Part shown: positions 60,684 through 64,000 of the stretch, piece after piece
Position numbering within the stretch: position 1 is the stretch's first letter
How the letters are laid out: every line of letters starts with the position of its first letter
DNA from: Pedobacter sp. MC2016-05
Lineage (GTDB): Bacteria; Bacteroidota; Bacteroidia; Sphingobacteriales; Sphingobacteriaceae
Direction of reading: 5' to 3'
DNA: 64,000 nt
Assembly: GCF_026239735.1 (NCBI RefSeq)
Contig: NZ_JAPIVT010000011.1
Location: 1 to 64,000, forward strand
Program-made: the position numbers and the translations under genes
The notes under the pieces: model-generated
The model's database searches: none
The model's input: the letters and a program-made list of their open reading frames with translations, nothing else
What the model was told of the DNA's origin: nothing

Positions 60684-60880
60684 AAACGATTCTTTTATTC
60701 TTTACATGCCTAAACCTTTATTAGCGGTTCGCAAAGGTGCATTTTTATTTTTAGAAATGCCAATTTAGACGTTAACAGCATGTTAAATTTTGACTTCCTA
60801 TTAAATCAAACTAACACAATATCTGAATTATTAACAACTTAGAAAGGCATCGGTAAAAGATAGAACTGAGATTAATTCCA

Positions 60881-60913
60881 ACAAAAAACCACCACAAAAT
60901 AATTATGGTGGTT
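60881..60913 (-). terminator. Terminator after tRNA-Arg
   Basis: On the - strand AACCACCA and TGGTGGTT pair around an 11-base AT-rich loop and are followed by TTTTGTT. Confidence 0.85.
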
Positions 60914-60920
60914 GAAGGTG

Positions 60921-60992
60921 TGCTCCCGACGAGATTCGAACTCATATCGATGGTACCGGAAACCATAATTCTATCCATTGAACTACGGGAGC
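60921..60992 (-). tRNA. tRNA-Arg (anticodon CCG)
   Basis: On the - strand the acceptor arm GCTCCCG pairs with CGGGAGC. The D arm has GTTCAATGGATAGAAT, the anticodon stem ATGGT/ACCAT holds loop TTCCGGT with anticodon CCG, and the T arm has GAGTTCGAATCT. It is 72 nt; CCA is not encoded. It reads the rare Arg codon CGG. Confidence 0.95.
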
Positions 60993-61149
60993 AAGGCTGC
61001 AAATATAGAAAATCAAAATGTTAGTTTCTTGTATTATTGAAGGTAAAATCAATATTATTTGAATAAAACTTGAGGTTGATGTTCCTGATAAAATAGAATT
61101 CAATACAAGTTCTTTGAAAAAATTTCGTTATAGGTTTAATCGTTATTTG

Positions 61150-61157
61150 TAGTTTTG
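61150..61157 (+). promoter_or_regulatory. Candidate -7 box for the OmpA lipoprotein gene
   Basis: TAGTTTTG matches TAnnTTTG, 38 bases upstream of the start codon. No clear -33 element. Confidence 0.45.
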
Positions 61158-61195
61158 ATTGAAACACAAATTAAACCTAAAACAAAAATTTTAAC

Positions 61196-61726
61196 ATGAA
61201 CATTACCAAAAATCTTTTTTTAACCGCAATTATTGGCCTTTCTACTGTAACAATGTACTCTTGCAAGAGCAAGAAATTAATAACCAAACCAGATCCTGCT
61301 CCTGTTTCAAAACCTACGCCACCAGTTGAAGAAAAGAAACCAATTGCAGCTCCACCAGCGAAAGATGAAGTTGCAGTTGTTGAAAAACCAAACTTCAATT
61401 TAGATAATATTCAATTTGAGTTCAATTCGTTTGTGTTAAAAACGTCTTCGTTTGCAATCTTAGATAAAGCTGTAGCTGAAATGAAGAAAGCCCCAAACAC
61501 TAAATTTGTTCTCCATGGCCATTCATCTGCAGAAGGTACTCCAGAACATAACATGTCGCTTTCAATCGATCGGGCGAATGCGGTAAAATCATATTTTGTT
61601 AACGCCGGACTAGATGGTTCAATTTTCACAATTTTGGGTCACGGTGAAAAGGAGCCACTTACGTCCAATGCAAGTGAGGAAGGAAGAGCTGTAAACAGAA
61701 GAACTGAAATTAAGGTGCAGAATTAA
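61196..61726 (+). CDS. OmpA-family peptidoglycan-binding lipoprotein
   Basis: The protein has 176 residues. A lipoprotein signal with lipobox MYSC predicts attachment at Cys23. A Pro/Lys-rich linker (about 30-65) is followed by an OmpA C-terminal domain: NIQFEFNSFVLKTSSFAILD, then KFVLHGHSSAEGTPEHN, then LSIDRANAVKSYFVNAGLDG and AVNRRTEIKV. HGHSSAEGT contains the expected acidic/turn positions for binding diaminopimelate in peptidoglycan. This resembles Pal, linking the outer membrane to the cell wall. It is transcribed alone and followed by a hairpin terminator. Confidence 0.93.
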   Translation: MNITKNLFLTAIIGLSTVTMYSCKSKKLITKPDPAPVSKPTPPVEEKKPIAAPPAKDEVAVVEKPNFNLDNIQFEFNSFVLKTSSFAILDKAVAEMKKAPNTKFVLHGHSSAEGTPEHNMSLSIDRANAVKSYFVNAGLDGSIFTILGHGEKEPLTSNASEEGRAVNRRTEIKVQN

Positions 61727-61810
61727 ATCGCGTTTCTTGCTGCGCTCAAACAGATCTAAAAAATGAACAAGACGTTTGAGTCACATTCAAATAAATAAAA
61801 AACCACTTTA

Positions 61811-61836
61811 AAGCCTCTGAATGAGGCTTTTCTGTT
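61811..61836 (+). terminator. Terminator after the OmpA lipoprotein gene
   Basis: AAGCCTC and GAGGCTT pair around a five-base loop and are followed by TTCTGTT; the T run is interrupted. Confidence 0.7.
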
Positions 61837-61922
61837 CATTATTAAATTTATTTGAAAATATTCACCGATTTTTCTAACTTTCACAAACTGCTTATTATCT
61901 CTTTCATCTAAACGTCTGTATC

Positions 61923-62756
61923 GTGCATCCTATACTCATCAGGAATAATGTAAAAATACTCGGTAAAGGTAATCGAGTTATTGTATTTGCACATGGCTTT
62001 GGGTGCGCACAGAGTTCATGGAAGTACATGACAGATGCATTTCTAGATGATTTCAAAGTAATACTCTTTGATTACGTTGGATCTGGCAGTTCGGATAAAA
62101 CTCAATATGATTATCACAAATACTCCACTTTAGAGGGTTATGCCTGTGATGTTCTTGATATTATCGAAACTCTTGGACTAAAAGACATTATTTTCGTTGG
62201 ACATTCGGTAAGTAGTATGATTGGGATGATTGCCGCTTTGCAAAAACCCGAGGCTTTTAAGAAACTTATTTTTATCGGTCCTTCTCCTAGATACCTTAAC
62301 GATAGGGATTATATTGGCGGGTTTGAAGCTGCTGATATTAAAACCATCTTCACACAAATTGCCGAAGATTATGTTAGCTGGACTAAAGCAATCGCGCCAA
62401 TAGTGATGAATAAAGCTGAAGAACCAGAATTAGCTGGTTTTCTACAAGGTTGTTTTGAAGAAACAGAGCCAAGCATTGCTCTGGCCTTCGCTATGGCTAC
62501 ATTTAAAGCAGATTACCGCGATGATTTAAAGAAATTTGATATTCCGAGTTTAACGCTGCAAAGTAGCAATGATATCATGGCACCCCTATCTGCGGGTGAA
62601 TACATTCATCAAAACACAAGAAATAACTTCTTTGTGGTGATGAAAGCGACCGGGCATTTTCCACACATTAGTAAACCTGAAGAAACCATAAGGGAGATTA
62701 AGGATTTTATTGCTCATGAAAATATTCACACAACACGTGATGAGCTCTATGCCTAG
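61923..62756 (+). CDS. RsbQ-like alpha/beta hydrolase
   Basis: The protein has 277 residues with a GTG start at 61923, chosen because the family begins right there (HPILIRNNVKILGKG). FAHGFGCAQSSWKYM, LFDYVGSGSSD and SPRYLNDRDYIGGFE are diagnostic of RsbQ. The catalytic triad is Ser95 in GHSVSS, Asp217 in NDIMAP and His245 in TGHFPH. RsbQ in Bacillus works with the phosphatase RsbP in energy-stress signalling, and plant D14/KAI2 receptors are relatives, so a small-molecule-sensing role is plausible. Here it is convergent with a receiver-Hpt gene, leaving one base between the stops. No RsbP-like gene is visible. Confidence 0.9.
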   Translation: MHPILIRNNVKILGKGNRVIVFAHGFGCAQSSWKYMTDAFLDDFKVILFDYVGSGSSDKTQYDYHKYSTLEGYACDVLDIIETLGLKDIIFVGHSVSSMIGMIAALQKPEAFKKLIFIGPSPRYLNDRDYIGGFEAADIKTIFTQIAEDYVSWTKAIAPIVMNKAEEPELAGFLQGCFEETEPSIALAFAMATFKADYRDDLKKFDIPSLTLQSSNDIMAPLSAGEYIHQNTRNNFFVVMKATGHFPHISKPEETIREIKDFIAHENIHTTRDELYA

Positions 62757-62757
62757 C

Positions 62758-63498
62758 TTATTTCTGCTTTACTGAATCTATAAAATGTTTGGCTTCCGCT
62801 TTTGCTTTATTGCATATGGCTTGAATACAATTCAATCGTGATCCCATCTCGGATACATCCATGTTTTCTAATGAACGTAAACTGGTCTCCAATTTAGACC
62901 TTAAGCCCACAATATAAATTGTTGAAAGCGTACGATGAGCAATCATCTTGATCTCTTCTCCTCTTTTTTCTGCGAAATTTTGTTGTAATTCTGACAAGTC
63001 CTGGTCAATCGTCTCGATAAATTTCTCGATTACTTCGATCTCATATTCCTTATCACCTAAACTAACCTCTTTTAAATAGCTTAAATCAATAACTTCATAG
63101 GCATATTGATCTCCAGATTTTAGCTTCTCCTTTGGTAAAAATTGCGTAAGCATTCCAACCAGTTCAATCTTTTGGATAGGCTTGCTAAAATATCCATTCA
63201 TGCCAGCGGCAAAGCATTTATCCTTAACTTCGTTAATATTAAAGGCCGTTATTGCTACAATCGGTATCTCTAGCTTAAGTTTCTGACGAATGATTTTAGT
63301 CAGTTCGAAACCATCTATTTTAGGTAACATAAGATCAACCATTATTAAAAAAAATGAGTGCGATTCGAGCAAAATCTGCGCTTCGTGTCCGTCGCTGACA
63401 ATTTTGAAACTAAAATCGTATTCTCCTAAATAGTTGGCTATTAGCTTTTGGTCAATTAAGTTATCTTCTACTATTAAAACGTCAATTTGTTCTCTCAT
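62758..63498 (-). CDS. Response regulator with C-terminal Hpt domain
   Basis: The protein has 246 residues. The receiver (about 5-122) has the phosphorylation Asp55 in MVDLMLPKIDG, acidic residues ED11-12 and Lys106 in SKPI. After a linker, a helical Hpt domain (about 140-240) has the phosphorylatable His188 in KMIAHRTLSTIYIVG, matching the AHxLK-like pattern of Bacteroidota Hpt domains. It is a phosphorelay intermediate, probably detached from a hybrid kinase. It is 18 bp downstream of the LytTR regulator gene on the same strand and probably part of one unit with it. Confidence 0.9.
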   Translation of the reverse strand: MREQIDVLIVEDNLIDQKLIANYLGEYDFSFKIVSDGHEAQILLESHSFFLIMVDLMLPKIDGFELTKIIRQKLKLEIPIVAITAFNINEVKDKCFAAGMNGYFSKPIQKIELVGMLTQFLPKEKLKSGDQYAYEVIDLSYLKEVSLGDKEYEIEVIEKFIETIDQDLSELQQNFAEKRGEEIKMIAHRTLSTIYIVGLRSKLETSLRSLENMDVSEMGSRLNCIQAICNKAKAEAKHFIDSVKQK

Positions 63499-63516
63499 AA
63501 AAATCTATTCAATACA

Positions 63517-64000
63517 TTAAAGAATTTGCATCCGCTTGTTTAGTGATGATTTATAAGCATCAGAAACTGAAACAAAATGTTGCTGAATAATCAGCGTTCC
63601 GCCCTCAATGGTATCTATTTTACTAATATTTACGATGAGAGAACGGTGCACCCGAGAAAACATATCCATCGGCAACTTATCTTCCACTGACTTTAAAGAG
63701 GAATGAGTTGCGTAATTCTTTTTATCCATATAAATTTTTACATAATCGCCTTTAGCCTCCAAATAATTGATGTCTGCAAGCTTTATTCGCCTGATAATAT
63801 TGGAATCCCTGATAAATATAAATTCATCCTTTTTGGAAGGCATAAACAAATTTTGATTCTTGTAAATTTCTTTCGCCTTGATAATCGCCTTTAAAAACCG
63901 ATCGGGCGTTATGGGTTTGGCAATAAAGTCAACTACATTTAAATCGTATGCATCAGATGCATAATCTCGTTTCGAGCTTATAAAAACAATCAAGGGCCTT
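63517..64000 (-). CDS. LytTR-family response regulator, 5' end outside window
   Basis: The frame is open to the window edge; 158 residues or more are seen. The visible receiver part starts RPLIVFISSKRDYASDAYDL and holds the AKP Lys (VDFIAKPI) after a DAYDLNVVDF helix. A LytTR DNA-binding domain follows (about 55-158 of the visible part): IKLADINYLEAKGDYVKIYM, then THSSLKSVEDKLP, then FSRVHRSLIVNISKIDTIEG. These regulators usually pair with a LytS-type membrane histidine kinase, which would lie outside the window. The phosphorylation Asp is also outside. Same strand as the receiver-Hpt gene, 18 bp upstream of it. Confidence 0.92.
   Translation of the reverse strand, partial: RPLIVFISSKRDYASDAYDLNVVDFIAKPITPDRFLKAIIKAKEIYKNQNLFMPSKKDEFIFIRDSNIIRRIKLADINYLEAKGDYVKIYMDKKNYATHSSLKSVEDKLPMDMFSRVHRSLIVNISKIDTIEGGTLIIQQHFVSVSDAYKSSLNKRMQIL

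Larger units (their letters stand above)
60684..61195. other. Stretch between mgtE and the OmpA gene, holding one tRNA
   Basis: It holds tRNA-Arg (60921-60992, - strand), its terminator and a candidate -7 box for the OmpA gene (61150-61157). No repeat copy is seen. Confidence 0.7.

Overview
The window looks like chromosomal DNA of a member of the Bacteroidota, most likely Pedobacter or a close relative in the Sphingobacteriaceae. The evidence is the AT-rich composition, many start regions preceded by the TAnnTTTG -7 promoter box typical of the phylum, and genes that are typical of it: a fused SecDF, a PUR-type small DNA/RNA-binding protein, DUF5522, DUF5362, a long NusB with DUF1573/YajC/YbbR/CoaE nearby, a Tgt-LptF pair, leucine dehydrogenase and GxxExxY. 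No rRNA, CRISPR array, phage or intact insertion sequence is visible. One tRNA (Arg, CCG) is present. The genus is an inference.

Layout. 1-10.9 kb: an LGFP-repeat protein cut by the window edge, SMC, an M28 peptidase lipoprotein, RsmG, a glycosyltransferase, then Tgt-LptF-EamA. 10.9-12.2 kb: an unusually long AT-rich stretch without genes. 12.2-22 kb: a large outer-membrane protein with a HELRH protease-like domain, LapA-like, GxxExxY, pirin, a MetZ-type enzyme, OsmC, IspE, ThyA, a frameshifted four-helix-bundle gene, and FolA. 22-36 kb: SecDF, NDH-2, an HMG-CoA lyase-like enzyme, a decayed GIY-YIG gene, GNAT, iron permease, Fba, AccD, an AraC regulator with a Tet(X)-like monooxygenase, and a second M28 peptidase. 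36-50 kb: CydBA, a Tat-exported metallo-beta-lactamase-fold enzyme, two small related proteins, cysteine desulfurase, phosphoglucosamine mutase, methyltransferase-PAP2-ZIP, a frameshifted Uma2 gene, DUF5522, an MBL nuclease, CoaE and YbbR. 50-64 kb: a TonB-domain protein, YajC, DUF1573, NusB, leucine dehydrogenase, an ABC exporter, PUR, DUF5362, YchF, HAD, MgtE, tRNA-Arg, an OmpA lipoprotein, an RsbQ-like hydrolase, and two response regulators, the last cut by the window end.

Most genes are housekeeping: chromosome segregation, tRNA/rRNA modification, folate and thymidylate, isoprenoid and fatty-acid precursors, protein export and respiration. The unusual content is between genes. (1) Heptanucleotide tandem arrays of three different sequences occur, two of them inside predicted 5' leaders (ychF, ispE). 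(2) A dispersed hairpin-bearing repeat of about 100 bp occurs in eight diverged intergenic copies. (3) A REP-like family built on GTCATTGCGAGGCACGAAGC occurs several times. (4) Small nuclease-like or RNA-associated genes (GxxExxY, four-helix-bundle, GIY-YIG, Uma2) sit in intergenic spaces; three of the four are broken, and three are bracketed by inverted or direct copies of short repeats. The four-helix-bundle unit separates thyA from folA. This repeat-bracketed cassette pattern is the best candidate for an undescribed mobile system here, but it is an inference from one genome window.
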